A stretch of 64,000 nt of DNA from Citrobacter tructae (GCF_004684345.1 NZ_CP038469.1:1736001-1800000), one strand, 5' to 3'; positions 9,589 through 21,286 are shown, counted from the stretch's first letter. The notes: generated by a model not told the origin, from the letters alone. Made by a program: numbers and translations.

Positions 9589-11262
9589 TTACTCGCCTTT
9601 AGCTGCTTTGAAAGCTTCAGCCATTGCGTTGTTAGAGAAGTTTGCATCTTCCTGTTTGTTAACAGTTGCGATTGCATCTTTCTCATCAGCTTCGTCTTTA
9701 GCACGGACAGACAGGCTGATTGCACGGTTCTTACGATCAACGCCGGTGAATTTAGCTTCAACGTCGTCGCCTACGCTCAGAACCAGAGTTGCATCTTCAA
9801 CGCGGTCACGTGAAGCTTCAGAAGCGCGCAGGTAACCTTCAACGCCGTCAGCCAGTTCTACGGTTGCGCCTTTAGCGTCAACTGCAGTTACTTTACCATT
9901 TACGATTGCGCCTTTCTTGTTCAGTGCAACCCAGTTGTTGAACGGATCTTCTGCGAGCTGTTTAACGCCCAGAGAGATACGCTCACGTTCTGCGTCAACC
10001 TGCAGAACAACTGCTGCGATTTCGTCGCCTTTTTTGTATTCACGAACTGCTTCTTCGCCTGCAACGTTCCAGGAGATGTCAGACAGGTGAACCAGGCCGT
10101 CGATGCCGCCGTCCAGGCCAATGAAGATACCGAAGTCAGTGATAGACTTGATTTTACCTTCAACACGGTCACCCTTGTTGTGGGTTTCCGCGAACTGCTG
10201 CCATGGGTTGTTTTTGCACTGCTTCAGACCCAGGGAGATACGACGACGTTCTTCGTCGATATCCAGAACCATAACTTCCACTACATCGCCAACGTTAACA
10301 ACTTTGGACGGGTGGATGTTTTTGTTGGTCCAATCCATTTCGGAAACGTGAACCAGGCCTTCAACGCCTTCTTCGATTTCAACGAAGCAGCCGTAATCGG
10401 TCAGGTTGGTCACGCGACCAGTCAGTTTGGTACCTTCCGGATAACGCTTAGCGATAGCTACCCATGGATCTTCGCCCAGCTGTTTCAGGCCCAGAGATAC
10501 ACGAGTACGCTCGCGGTCGAACTTCAGCACTTTAACAGTGATTTCGTCGCCAACGTTTACGATTTCGCTCGGATGTTTAACGCGTTTCCATGCCATGTCG
10601 GTGATGTGCAGCAGGCCGTCAACGCCACCCAGATCAACGAATGCACCGTAGTCAGTGAGGTTCTTAACGATACCTTTAACTTCCATGCCTTCCTGCAGGT
10701 TTTCCAGCAGCTGATCGCGTTCTGCGCTGTTTTCGGATTCGATAACGGCACGACGGGAAACAACAACGTTGTTACGCTTCTGATCCAGCTTGATTACTTT
10801 GAATTCAAGCTCTTTGCCTTCCAGGTGCAGTGTGTCGCGGACCGGACGAACGTCTACCAGGGAACCCGGCAGGAACGCGCGAATACCATTCAGCTCAACA
10901 GTGAAGCCACCCTTGACTTTGCCATTGATAACACCAGTAACGGTCGCAGCTTCTTCGTAAGCTTTTTCCAGCGTGATCCAAGCTTCGTGACGTTTAGCTT
11001 TTTCACGGGACAGCAGAGTTTCACCGAAGCCGTCTTCTACTGCATCCAGAGCAACGTCAACTTCGTCACCAACCTGGATTTCCAGCTCGCCCTGGGCGTT
11101 TTTGAACTGCTCTGCCGGAATGGCAGACTCAGATTTCAGACCGGCGTCAACCAGTACGATATCTTTGTCGATAGCAACAACAACACCACGAACGATGGAA
11201 CCCGGACGGGTTTCGATTTCTTTTAAGGATTCTTCAAACAGTTGAGCAAAAGATTCAGTCAT
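9589..11262 (-). CDS. rpsA: 30S ribosomal protein S1
   Basis: A 557-residue protein made of six S1/OB-fold RNA-binding repeats. The repeated pattern G.V.xxTDYGxFV / GLxHxSxM / GDEVxVxVLxxDxxRxRxSLGLKQ is clear from about residue 190 onward. It binds mRNA leaders and unfolds them on the 30S subunit, and also acts in Q-beta replicase. Codon use is highly biased, which produces long spurious open frames on the opposite strand. The cmk gene lies just upstream in the usual cmk-rpsA-ihfB order. Confidence 0.99.
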   Translation of the reverse strand: MTESFAQLFEESLKEIETRPGSIVRGVVVAIDKDIVLVDAGLKSESAIPAEQFKNAQGELEIQVGDEVDVALDAVEDGFGETLLSREKAKRHEAWITLEKAYEEAATVTGVINGKVKGGFTVELNGIRAFLPGSLVDVRPVRDTLHLEGKELEFKVIKLDQKRNNVVVSRRAVIESENSAERDQLLENLQEGMEVKGIVKNLTDYGAFVDLGGVDGLLHITDMAWKRVKHPSEIVNVGDEITVKVLKFDRERTRVSLGLKQLGEDPWVAIAKRYPEGTKLTGRVTNLTDYGCFVEIEEGVEGLVHVSEMDWTNKNIHPSKVVNVGDVVEVMVLDIDEERRRISLGLKQCKNNPWQQFAETHNKGDRVEGKIKSITDFGIFIGLDGGIDGLVHLSDISWNVAGEEAVREYKKGDEIAAVVLQVDAERERISLGVKQLAEDPFNNWVALNKKGAIVNGKVTAVDAKGATVELADGVEGYLRASEASRDRVEDATLVLSVGDDVEAKFTGVDRKNRAISLSVRAKDEADEKDAIATVNKQEDANFSNNAMAEAFKAAKGE

Positions 11263-11375
11263 GTTTAATCTTCAGGTTTCATATTTAACGTCCACCTGGC
11301 TCCGTGCCGGATGGGGTTGTTTAACATACCCGCTGTCAATCCATTGCAACGGGGGTACTGCAAATTCGGTCGCAC

Positions 11376-12059
11376 TTAAGCGAGAGCCAGTTTTTGGCGC
11401 GCGTATTGTAACGCTTTTTCAATCACTTGCTCAATGCTTAATCGGGTTGAATCCAAAACTAAAGCATCAGCAGCGGGAACTAACGGCGCTACAGCACGGT
11501 TTCGATCGCGGTCGTCGCGTTCTTCGATCTCGGCCAAAAGGCGTTCAAAGTTAACACTAAAGCCCTTTTCCTGCAACTGTAGCATACGTCGATGCGCACG
11601 TTCTTGCGAGGAAGCGTCCAGAAAAATTTTAACCGGTGCGTCAGGGAATACCACGGTCCCCATATCGCGTCCGTCAGCGATTAATCCCGGCGCTTCACGG
11701 AAAGCGCGCTGGCGACGTAACAGTGCTTCACGCACTCGGGGAAACGCGGCTACCTGAGAGGCGGCGTTTGCCACTTCCTGAGTGCGGATTTCACCACTGA
11801 CATCTTCACCTTCCAGAATAACTTCCAGATTGCCGTCTGTTGAGATAAATCGCACATCCAGATGTGACGCGAGCGGCACCAGAGCATCTTCAGAAGCGAC
11901 ATCAACATGGTGATGTAACGCTGCAAGTGCCAGTACGCGATAAATCGCGCCAGAATCTAACAGATGCCACTGCAATGCTTCCGCCATTGCCTTGCACAAG
12001 GTGCCTTTACCTGCACCGCTTGGGCCATCAATGGTAATAACCGGGGCAATTGCCGTCAT
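11376..12059 (-). CDS. cmk: Cytidylate kinase
   Basis: The enzyme phosphorylates CMP and dCMP with ATP, recycling pyrimidine nucleotides. The protein has 227 residues, as in E. coli. The P-loop GPSGAGKGT is at about residues 12-20, and the conserved IADGRDMGTVVFPDA segment binds the CMP base. The start at 12059 follows an AAGGAG Shine-Dalgarno; the longer frame to 12116 runs across it. Upstream lie only about 170 non-coding bases and the broken ycaL remnant. Confidence 0.97.
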   Translation of the reverse strand: MTAIAPVITIDGPSGAGKGTLCKAMAEALQWHLLDSGAIYRVLALAALHHHVDVASEDALVPLASHLDVRFISTDGNLEVILEGEDVSGEIRTQEVANAASQVAAFPRVREALLRRQRAFREAPGLIADGRDMGTVVFPDAPVKIFLDASSQERAHRRMLQLQEKGFSVNFERLLAEIEERDDRDRNRAVAPLVPAADALVLDSTRLSIEQVIEKALQYARQKLALA

Positions 12060-12229
12060 CTTTTTCTCCTTAAACAGGCATACGTTAACGTAAACGCCGC
12101 GCATTATACGCGCCAACGCTAATAATCGTTAACACAGAGTGTAAAAACCTGATTAGTCTGTAACGATGTGAGGAAGAATTGCGCAATTATAGCGGGCTGA
12201 GGGGAAAACAGCCCGGAAGAAATACCGAT

Positions 12230-12364
12230 TTACTTTTTAACCGAGGCAATACGCTCACGCATATGCTCTGCACGATCGGCAGGAGCCGGGTGAGACTCCA
12301 TCAACGATTTTGCATGTCCCGCATCCATGGTGGCAAACTTATCAAACGCGGTGACCAAGCCCTG
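12230..12364 (-). pseudogene. ycaL: ycaL remnant: C-terminal 43 codons of a YcaL-like metallopeptidase
   Basis: Between aroA and cmk, where E. coli carries the intact ~254-residue lipoprotein metalloprotease gene ycaL (also called LoiP-like), only the last 43 codons plus the stop remain. The residual peptide reads QGLVTAFDKFATMDAG, then SHPAPADRAEHMRERIAS, matching the YcaL C-terminus (QGLVGSFETLASLDGG, then SHPPSTERAQHIRDRIAS). The signal peptide, the lipobox and the HExxH zinc motif are all absent. The frame runs open upstream to 12427, but those residues do not resemble YcaL and pass through the hairpin just beyond aroA. I infer an internal deletion of about 600 bases. Confidence 0.85.
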
Positions 12365-12402
12365 ACGGCAATACCGCGCTTTTTCAATGTTACGGACAAC
12401 AA

Positions 12403-12426
12403 TGCGCCAGTCAGATGACTGGCGCA
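12403..12426 (-). terminator. Hairpin directly downstream of aroA
   Basis: TGCGCCAGTCA and TGACTGGCGCA form a perfect 11-base inverted repeat separated by two bases, ten bases after the aroA stop. The T tract on the minus strand is weak (TTGTTG), so it may be an inefficient terminator or an RNA-stabilising hairpin. Confidence 0.6.
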
Positions 12427-12435
12427 ATACGAAGG

Positions 12436-13719
12436 CTAGGCAAGCGTACTAATACGCGCCAGCTGTTCGAAATAATCCGGGAAGGTTTTCGCCGTGCATT
12501 TAGGGTCAAGAATAGTCACTGGTGTATCAGACAGCGCTACCAACGAAAAACACATTGCCATGCGGTGATCGTTATAGGTCGCAATGTCGGCAAATTTTAA
12601 CGTTGCAGGCGGCGTGATGCGGATAAAATCATGCCCCTCTTCAACGATCGCGCCCACTTTACGCAGTTCTGTCGCCATCGCGAACAGACGATCGGTCTCT
12701 TTGACGCGCCAGTTGTAGATGTTACGTAAGGTCGTCGTACCTTTCGCAAACAGCGCAGCCGTAGCAATGGTCATCGCCGCATCCGGAATGTGGTTCATGT
12801 CCATATCAACAGCGTTTAATTCACCGTGCGCACAGGCAATGAAGTCATCTCCCCACGTAACGGTCGCGCCCATTTTATCCAGTACATCGGCAAAGCGAAT
12901 ATCGCCCTGCATACTGTTGCGGCCAATTCCGGTGACTTTTACCGTGCCGCCTTTAATCGCGCCAGCCGCAAGGAAATACGAGGCCGATGACGCATCCCCT
13001 TCGACCAGGTATGCGCCAGGGGACTGGTATTGCTGCGCACCTTTAACAACAAAGTGTTGGTAGTTCTGGTTCTCAATCTCAACGCCAAACGTTTTCATCA
13101 GGTTCAGCGTGATGTCGATATAAGGTTTTGATACCAATTCGCCTTTAATCGCGATCGTCGTATCCTGCGGTGCCAGCGGTGCGGTCATCAGCAACGCGGT
13201 GAGGAATTGGCTGGAGACGCTGCCGTCCACCTCAACCTGCCCACCGGTAAAACCACCGCGCAGACGTAAAGGCGGATAGTTTTCCTGCTCCAGGTAATCA
13301 ATTTTTGCGCCGCCCTGGCGCAGCGCATCAACCAGATGACCAATCGGGCGCTCTTTCATGCGTGGTTCGCCCGTCAGCACAATGTCATTGCTCCCCAGGC
13401 ACAGCGCAGCGGCCAGCGGACGCATCGCGGTACCAGCATTGCCAAGGAACAATTCCACAGCACCTTCGGCCTGTAACGCACCGCCGTTACCGACAATTTC
13501 GCAGCGGGTACGATCGGCGGAAAGGGTGTAGCTAATCCCTAACGCATTCAGTGCGTTAAGCATATGGCGGACATCATCGCTGTCCAGCAGGTTGGTCAGG
13601 ACAGTCGTGCCATTTGCTAATGCAGCCAGCAGCAAAGCGCGGTTAGAAACACTTTTTGATCCAGGCAGATTGATGGTGCCATCCACCCGCGCAATGGGTT
13701 GTAACGTCAGGGATTCCAT
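12436..13719 (-). CDS. aroA: 3-phosphoshikimate 1-carboxyvinyltransferase (EPSP synthase)
   Basis: Sixth step of the shikimate pathway: phosphoenolpyruvate plus shikimate 3-phosphate gives EPSP. The protein has 427 residues. LPGSKSVSNRALLLAAL at the N-terminus and FLGNAGTAMRPLAAAL at about residues 92-107 are the two EPSP synthase signatures; the Gly-Ala pair in the second is of the glyphosate-sensitive class I type. RVKETDRLFAMA is near residue 344. It follows serC in the same direction with a terminator-like hairpin in the 70-base gap, the mixed-function serC-aroA operon. Confidence 0.99.
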   Translation of the reverse strand: MESLTLQPIARVDGTINLPGSKSVSNRALLLAALANGTTVLTNLLDSDDVRHMLNALNALGISYTLSADRTRCEIVGNGGALQAEGAVELFLGNAGTAMRPLAAALCLGSNDIVLTGEPRMKERPIGHLVDALRQGGAKIDYLEQENYPPLRLRGGFTGGQVEVDGSVSSQFLTALLMTAPLAPQDTTIAIKGELVSKPYIDITLNLMKTFGVEIENQNYQHFVVKGAQQYQSPGAYLVEGDASSASYFLAAGAIKGGTVKVTGIGRNSMQGDIRFADVLDKMGATVTWGDDFIACAHGELNAVDMDMNHIPDAAMTIATAALFAKGTTTLRNIYNWRVKETDRLFAMATELRKVGAIVEEGHDFIRITPPATLKFADIATYNDHRMAMCFSLVALSDTPVTILDPKCTAKTFPDYFEQLARISTLA

Positions 13720-13745
13720 GAAACTTAACTCTCAAAAACAGATAT

Positions 13746-13771
13746 AAAAACCCCACAGGCTGGCTGTGGGG
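13746..13771 (-). terminator. Terminator/attenuator between serC and aroA
   Basis: On the minus strand CCCCACAG and CCTGTGGGG flank a short loop and are followed by TTTTTAT. It has all marks of a Rho-independent terminator inside the serC-aroA operon, so serC is probably expressed more than aroA; the difference in expression is inference. Confidence 0.8.
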
Positions 13772-13789
13772 ATGAAAAATAACAGCAGA

Positions 13790-14878
13790 TTAGCCGCGGC
13801 GACGTTCGAAATCGATCATGAAATCGGTCAACGCTTTCACGCCTTCAAGCGGCATTGCATTGTAGATAGACGCTCGCATTCCACCGACCACGCGATGCCC
13901 TTTCAGCGCATGCAAACCCGCAGCAAAAGACTCTTCCAGGAAGAGTTTATCCAGTGCACTGTCAGCCAACTGGAATGGAACATTCATGCGTGAGCGGTTA
14001 GATTTCGCGACATCGTTACGGTAGAAGTCACTGTTATCAATTACGCCATACAGTAGTTCTGCTTTTTGCTGGTTAATTTTGTCCATTACGCTAACGCCAC
14101 CCTGCTCTTTCAGCCACTTAAAGACCAGACCAGAGAGATACCAGGCAAATGTCGGCGGCGTGTTGAACATCGAGTCATTGTCGTTCAGGACGGTGTAATC
14201 GAGGATCGACGGACAGGACACGTGTGCTTTGCCCAGTAAATCTTCACGTACAATGACAATCGTCAAACCCGCTGGACCAATATTTTTCTGTGCGCCGGCA
14301 TAGATAACGCCATAGCGGCTAACATCAAGTGGCCCGGACAGAATGGTGGAAGACAGATCCGCCGTCACCACCACATTACTGGCAAAATTCGGCGTTTCAT
14401 CGATCGCGATGCCATCGATGGTTTCGTTCGGGCAATAGTGCAGATAAGCCGCATTGTCAGAAAGTTGCCACTCGCTCATCGGCGTGACAGCCCGCAAACC
14501 GTCGACGGTGATTTTGGCGTCAATCACGTTTGGCGTGCAGTACTTTTTTGCTTCTTTAATTGCACTGGCTGCCCAGTAGCCGGCATCGACATAATCCGCC
14601 GTGGTTTTATCGCCCAAAATATTGAGTGGGATCCCGGCGAACTGACCGCGACCACCGCCATGGCAGAATAACACCTTGTAATTGGAGGGAATGCTGAGGA
14701 GATCGCGAAAATCCTGCTCTGCTTCCTCTGCAACCTGGATAAACTCTTTGCCACGGTGACTAATTTCCATGACCGACGTGCCAAGACCATTCCAGTCGCG
14801 GAGATCCTGTTGAGCCAGTTTAAGAACGTCCGCCGGTAGCATTGCCGGACCTGAACTAAAATTGAAGACCTGAGCCAT
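13790..14878 (-). CDS. serC: Phosphoserine aminotransferase
   Basis: A PLP-dependent enzyme that makes 3-phosphoserine for serine synthesis and acts on the analogous 4-phosphohydroxy-threonine in pyridoxine synthesis. The protein has 362 residues. The N-terminus QVFNFSSGPAMLP and the PLP-lysine region YGVIYAGAQKNIGPAG (Lys near residue 198) are diagnostic. It is first gene of the serC-aroA operon, with about 210 bases of upstream spacer before ycaP. Confidence 0.99.
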   Translation of the reverse strand: MAQVFNFSSGPAMLPADVLKLAQQDLRDWNGLGTSVMEISHRGKEFIQVAEEAEQDFRDLLSIPSNYKVLFCHGGGRGQFAGIPLNILGDKTTADYVDAGYWAASAIKEAKKYCTPNVIDAKITVDGLRAVTPMSEWQLSDNAAYLHYCPNETIDGIAIDETPNFASNVVVTADLSSTILSGPLDVSRYGVIYAGAQKNIGPAGLTIVIVREDLLGKAHVSCPSILDYTVLNDNDSMFNTPPTFAWYLSGLVFKWLKEQGGVSVMDKINQQKAELLYGVIDNSDFYRNDVAKSNRSRMNVPFQLADSALDKLFLEESFAAGLHALKGHRVVGGMRASIYNAMPLEGVKALTDFMIDFERRRG

Positions 14879-15092
14879 TTCCCCTCACCACGTTGTGTTG
14901 TTATCCAGTCAACATCCTGTCTTTGGCTATTTTTCCAGTGACAGACATTGGGCATATGTTATTCCTGTGGATATCGGTTTTATCATTCAGTGACACGCGC
15001 CGCAATGGGTAAAACTGGTCAGGGCAAAAATGTGTTATTCATCACACAACAGAATCTATCGGATTGACTACCAAAAACCGATATTTTCGCTG

Positions 15093-15785
15093 TCAGGTTA
15101 CCCGTTTTGCCCGGCTGGCCTTCGTCCATTCTGGATTTGCACAGCGTGGACATAATTGATGATCCCCGGCGTGCATGTGAATCACCTCACTACAGCGTAC
15201 GCAGGCATAATCCCCCGCTTCCGGCACCACCTTAAATCGTTGGGTACAACGTTTAGGCAGAATGCTGAGACCGGGTTTAACGTCTTCGTTGGCAAAGAAA
15301 TAGACGCTGATTTGCCCATTGGTCTCCAAAATGGCGAGTTTCACCTGGCCTAATTGCTCCACGCCGTTCAAACGTAATTCCATAAAAAATTCGAATTCCG
15401 TCATATTAGCGTTATTGAGCTTCGACCATGACAACTCACCGTCTTCGATGATCACCAAGGGTTTGCCTTCCAGCAAATCTTCCAACTTTTCACTGTGCGC
15501 CATCAACCACATCACTAAGCGATAAAGCAGCGCGAGGGTAATGAAGACCACCAGTACCGGGAGCAGCGGGACATCGTCATAAAACGCCACATCCCCCGCC
15601 GCCGAACCTAACGTCAGGATAATCAGTACTTCAAAAAGCGACATCTGCCGTACGCCACGCCGTCCGGTGATTTTTAAAAACAGGAAAACCAATATAAAGG
15701 TATATAAGCTACGCAGCGCAACCTCACCCAGAAACTCCATGGGTACTTTATCAAGTGCCATACGGTGTAAATCGAATGCTTTCAT
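15093..15785 (-). CDS. ycaP: YcaP, DUF421-family inner-membrane protein with zinc ribbon
   Basis: A 230-residue protein with three predicted N-terminal membrane helices (about residues 22-95, including LGSAAGDVAFYDDVPLL), the YetF/DUF421 cytoplasmic domain, and a C-terminal zinc-ribbon-like tail with paired cysteines CVRC and CPRC around residues 193-216. The function is unknown. It is divergent from ycaO, with about 135 bases between the two starts. Confidence 0.92.
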   Translation of the reverse strand: MKAFDLHRMALDKVPMEFLGEVALRSLYTFILVFLFLKITGRRGVRQMSLFEVLIILTLGSAAGDVAFYDDVPLLPVLVVFITLALLYRLVMWLMAHSEKLEDLLEGKPLVIIEDGELSWSKLNNANMTEFEFFMELRLNGVEQLGQVKLAILETNGQISVYFFANEDVKPGLSILPKRCTQRFKVVPEAGDYACVRCSEVIHMHAGDHQLCPRCANPEWTKASRAKRVT

Positions 15786-15920
15786 TTTGTACTCTTAACG
15801 TTGGTTACCGTGTGAAAGCATAGTCAACGCTTTTATTTGCGTCACAGCGGTAGCGGCGATAGCGCCGTTCATATAAAACCCGTATCATTGCGCGCTTTCC
15901 GTACGACAAAAGTGATTTTC

Positions 15921-17681
15921 ATGACGCAAACATTTATTCCCGGCAAAGATGCCGCTCTGGAAGATTCCATCGCCCGCTTCCAGCAAAAACTCCTCGACCT
16001 CGGTTTCCAGATTGAAGAAGCCTCATGGTTGAACCCCGTTCCTAACGTCTGGTCTGTGCATATTCGCGATAAAGAGTGCGCACTGTGTTTCACCAACGGT
16101 AAAGGCGCGACGAAAAAAGCGGCGCTGGCTTCCGCGCTGGGCGAATATTTTGAGCGTCTGTCTACTAACTACTTCTTTGCCGATTTCTGGCTGGGTGAAA
16201 CCATCGCTAACGGCCCGTTCGTGCACTACCCGAACGAAAAATGGTTCCCGCTGACTGAAGATGACAATGTGCCGGAAGGTCTACTGGATGACCGTTTGCG
16301 CGCATTCTACGATCCGGAAAACGAACTAACCGGCAGTATGCTGATCGACCTACAGTCAGGTAATGAAGAACGCGGTGTCTGTGGCCTGCCGTTTACCCGC
16401 CAGTCTGATAACCAAACCGTGTACATTCCGATGAACATCATCGGTAACCTGTACGTCTCTAATGGGATGTCTGCGGGTAATACCCCGAATGAAGCACGCG
16501 TTCAGGGACTGTCTGAAGTCTTTGAACGTTATGTGAAGAATCGCATTATTGCAGAAAGCATCAGCCTGCCGGAAATTCCGGCCGATGTACTGGCACGCTA
16601 TCCGGCAGTAGTCGAGTCCATCGCCAAACTGGAAGCTGAAGGGTTCCCAATTTTTGCCTATGATGGCTCACTGGGCGGAAAATACCCGGTTATCTGCGTG
16701 GTGCTGTTTAACCCGGCTAACGGGACCTGTTTTGCTTCATTCGGCGCCCACCCGGACTTCGGCGTAGCGCTTGAGCGTACCGTCACCGAGCTGTTGCAGG
16801 GCCGCGGTCTGAAAGATCTTGATGTCTTTATGCCGCCGACCTTTGATGATGAAGAAGTGGCTGAGCATACCAACCTCGAAACCCACTTCATTGACTCCAG
16901 CGGCCTGATCTCCTGGGATCTATTCAAGCAAGATGCCGATTATCCGTTCGTTGACTGGAATTTCTCCGGCACCACGGAAGAAGAGTTCGCCACTCTGATG
17001 GCTATCTTCAAAACTGAAAATAAAGAAGTGTATATCGCTGATTACGAGCATCTGGGCGTTTACGCTTGTCGTATCATCGTTCCGGGAATGTCCGACATCT
17101 ATCCGGCTGAAGATCTGTGGTTAGCGAACAACGGTATGGGTGCGCATCTGCGTGAAACGATTCTTTCTCTGCCCGGCAGCGAATGGGATAAAGAAGACTA
17201 TCTCAGCTTGCTCGAACAGCTGGATGAAGAAGGTTTTGACGACTTTACCCGCGTGCGTGAGCTGCTTGGCCTGGCAACTGGCCCAGATAACGGTTGGTCC
17301 ACTCTGCGTATTGGCGAGCTGAAAGTGATGCTGGCGCTGGCCGGTGGCGACCTAGAGCAGGCGCTGATTTGGACCGAATGGACGATGGAATTTAACGCAT
17401 CCGTCTTTAGTGCTGAACGAGCCAACTACTACCGTTGCCTGCAAACGTTGTTGCTGCTGTCACAGGAAGACGATCGCCAGCCTCTGCAGTATTTGAACGC
17501 CTTCGTGCGTATGTACGGTGCCGATGCTGTCGAAGCGGCGAGTGCGGCATTAAGTGGAGAAGCGCCGTTCTATGGTCTTCAGCCCGTCGACAACGATCTG
17601 CATGCTTTCCCGGCACATCAGTCTCTGCTGAAAGCCTACGAAAAACTGCAGCGCGCAAAAGCAGCACACTGGTCAAAATAA
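15921..17681 (+). CDS. ycaO: Ribosomal protein S12 methylthiotransferase accessory factor YcaO
   Basis: Founding member of the YcaO superfamily of ATP-dependent amide-activating enzymes. In E. coli it assists RimO in beta-methylthiolation of Asp88 of S12. The 586-residue form starting MTQTFIPGKDAALE is chosen because it equals the E. coli length; the frame stays open upstream to 15837 with no Shine-Dalgarno there. The YcaO core contains ASALGEYFERLSTNYF and EARVQGLSEVFERY with the ATP-binding acidic residues, and the C-terminal part is the helical TPR-like domain. A strong terminator follows. No azoline-forming partner or precursor peptide lies nearby, so this is the housekeeping form. Confidence 0.97.
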   Translation: MTQTFIPGKDAALEDSIARFQQKLLDLGFQIEEASWLNPVPNVWSVHIRDKECALCFTNGKGATKKAALASALGEYFERLSTNYFFADFWLGETIANGPFVHYPNEKWFPLTEDDNVPEGLLDDRLRAFYDPENELTGSMLIDLQSGNEERGVCGLPFTRQSDNQTVYIPMNIIGNLYVSNGMSAGNTPNEARVQGLSEVFERYVKNRIIAESISLPEIPADVLARYPAVVESIAKLEAEGFPIFAYDGSLGGKYPVICVVLFNPANGTCFASFGAHPDFGVALERTVTELLQGRGLKDLDVFMPPTFDDEEVAEHTNLETHFIDSSGLISWDLFKQDADYPFVDWNFSGTTEEEFATLMAIFKTENKEVYIADYEHLGVYACRIIVPGMSDIYPAEDLWLANNGMGAHLRETILSLPGSEWDKEDYLSLLEQLDEEGFDDFTRVRELLGLATGPDNGWSTLRIGELKVMLALAGGDLEQALIWTEWTMEFNASVFSAERANYYRCLQTLLLLSQEDDRQPLQYLNAFVRMYGADAVEAASAALSGEAPFYGLQPVDNDLHAFPAHQSLLKAYEKLQRAKAAHWSK

Positions 17682-17732
17682 TGGCAAACAGCCTGTTCTG
17701 AGTAGGCTTCAACAATTGACTACGCTATATTA

Positions 17733-17764
17733 CGGGGCGCTTTTAGTGCCCCGTTTTTTTTATT
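17733..17764 (+). terminator. Rho-independent terminator of ycaO
   Basis: CGGGGC and GCCCCG flank a nine-base loop and are followed by a run of eight or more T, about 50 bases after the ycaO stop. Confidence 0.9.
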
Positions 17765-18086
17765 TTTGCGTAATCAAAAATAAATGTAAAAACAAGGTTA
17801 AAAATTAGTAGTTGATATTAAAAAAAATAGTTTGTTAGCGTTGCAATTTATCTCAATTACTCCATTTTAATTAACCGCTCAACTGGAGGGTAAAGGAAAA
17901 AATTCAACTCACTTTATAATTTTTAAAATTTATTTTTACTTGGATAATCAAAAAGTTACTCCGTAATTGCATAAAAACCATGCGTCTTACGGGCCTATAA
18001 GCCAGGCGAGATATGATCTATATCAAATTCTCATCTATAATGCTTTGTTAGTATCTCGTCGCCGACTTAATAAAGAGAGAGTTAGT
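17765..18086 (+). promoter_or_regulatory. focA-pfl upstream regulatory region
   Basis: About 320 AT-rich non-coding bases before focA. AATCAAAAAGTTA (17946-17958) fits the IHF consensus WATCAANNNNTTR exactly. ATGATCTATATCAA (18013-18026) fits the FNR palindrome TTGATNNNNATCAA with one mismatch. A TAGTAT at 18049-18054 would be a -10 element placing the start near 18061, giving the class II FNR position of about -41.5. FNR, ArcA and IHF control of the E. coli pfl operon is established; the assignment of these particular sites is inference. Confidence 0.7.
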
Positions 18087-18944
18087 GTGAAAGCTGACAA
18101 CCCTTTTGATCTTATACTTCCTGCTGCTATGGCCAAAGTTGCCGAAGAAGCAGGCGTCTATAAAGCAACGAAACATCCGCTTAAGACGTTCTATCTGGCA
18201 ATTACTGCCGGTGTGTTCATTTCAATTGCCTTTGTTTTCTATATCACCGCCACGACCGGTACCGGAACGATGCCTTTCGGCATGGCTAAGTTGATCGGCG
18301 GTATCTGCTTCTCCTTGGGGCTGATTCTTTGTGTTGTCTGCGGCGCTGACCTCTTTACCTCAACCGTACTGATTGTCGTCGCTAAGGCCAGTGGGCGTAT
18401 AACCTGGGGCCAACTGGCAAAAAACTGGCTCAACGTTTATGTTGGCAACCTGGTCGGTTGCTTGCTCTTCGTGCTACTGATGTGGCTTTCCGGCGAATAT
18501 ATGACCGCCAACGGCGCATGGGGGCTAAATGTCCTGCAAACCGCCGATCACAAAGTGCATCACACCTTTGTTGAAGCAGTCAGCCTTGGCATTCTGGCTA
18601 ACCTGATGGTGTGTCTGGCCGTATGGATGAGCTACTCAGGTCGCAGCCTGATGGACAAAGCGTTTATCATGGTATTACCGGTCGCAATGTTTGTTGCCAG
18701 CGGTTTTGAGCACAGTATCGCAAACATGTTTATGATCCCTATGGGTATCGTAATACGCGATTTCGCTACACCGGAATTTTGGACCGCTGTCGGTTCTTCT
18801 CCGGAGAATTTTTCTCACCTGACCGTGATGAATTTCATCACCGATAACCTGATTCCGGTTACGATCGGTAACATTATCGGCGGCGGTTTGTTAGTCGGGT
18901 TGACATACTGGGTCATTTACCTACGTGGTAACGATCATCATTAA
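18087..18944 (+). CDS. focA: Formate channel FocA
   Basis: A pentameric FNT-family channel in the inner membrane that moves formate in and out during mixed-acid fermentation. The protein has 285 residues starting at GTG (18087), as in E. coli; the open frame back to 17967 reads through the promoter region and is rejected. Six membrane helices and the FNT signatures FVFYITATTGTGT and GILANLMVCLAVWMSY are visible, with the gating His in FEHSIANMF near residue 209. Good Shine-Dalgarno AGAGAG precedes. It is the first gene of the focA-pflB operon. Confidence 0.98.
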   Translation: MKADNPFDLILPAAMAKVAEEAGVYKATKHPLKTFYLAITAGVFISIAFVFYITATTGTGTMPFGMAKLIGGICFSLGLILCVVCGADLFTSTVLIVVAKASGRITWGQLAKNWLNVYVGNLVGCLLFVLLMWLSGEYMTANGAWGLNVLQTADHKVHHTFVEAVSLGILANLMVCLAVWMSYSGRSLMDKAFIMVLPVAMFVASGFEHSIANMFMIPMGIVIRDFATPEFWTAVGSSPENFSHLTVMNFITDNLIPVTIGNIIGGGLLVGLTYWVIYLRGNDHH

Positions 18945-19003
18945 TCTGTTGATGTTCATTACACGTAGTAAATAAAAAATCCACTTAAGAAGGTAGGTGT
19001 TAC

Positions 19004-21286
<2,283 letters not shown>

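Noticed and set aside
10087..11226. 379-codon open frame antisense to rpsA
   Set aside because: Same codon-bias artefact, opposite a ribosomal protein gene; the peptide is rich in Asn/Phe/Gln and resembles nothing known.
12230..12427. Intact 65-residue gene between aroA and cmk
   Set aside because: Only the last 43 codons resemble YcaL; the first 21 are read through the aroA hairpin, without a ribosome-binding site.
15921..17681. YcaO as part of an azoline natural-product cluster
   Set aside because: Its sequence and location are those of the housekeeping S12-modification factor; no precursor peptide, dehydrogenase or transporter is adjacent.
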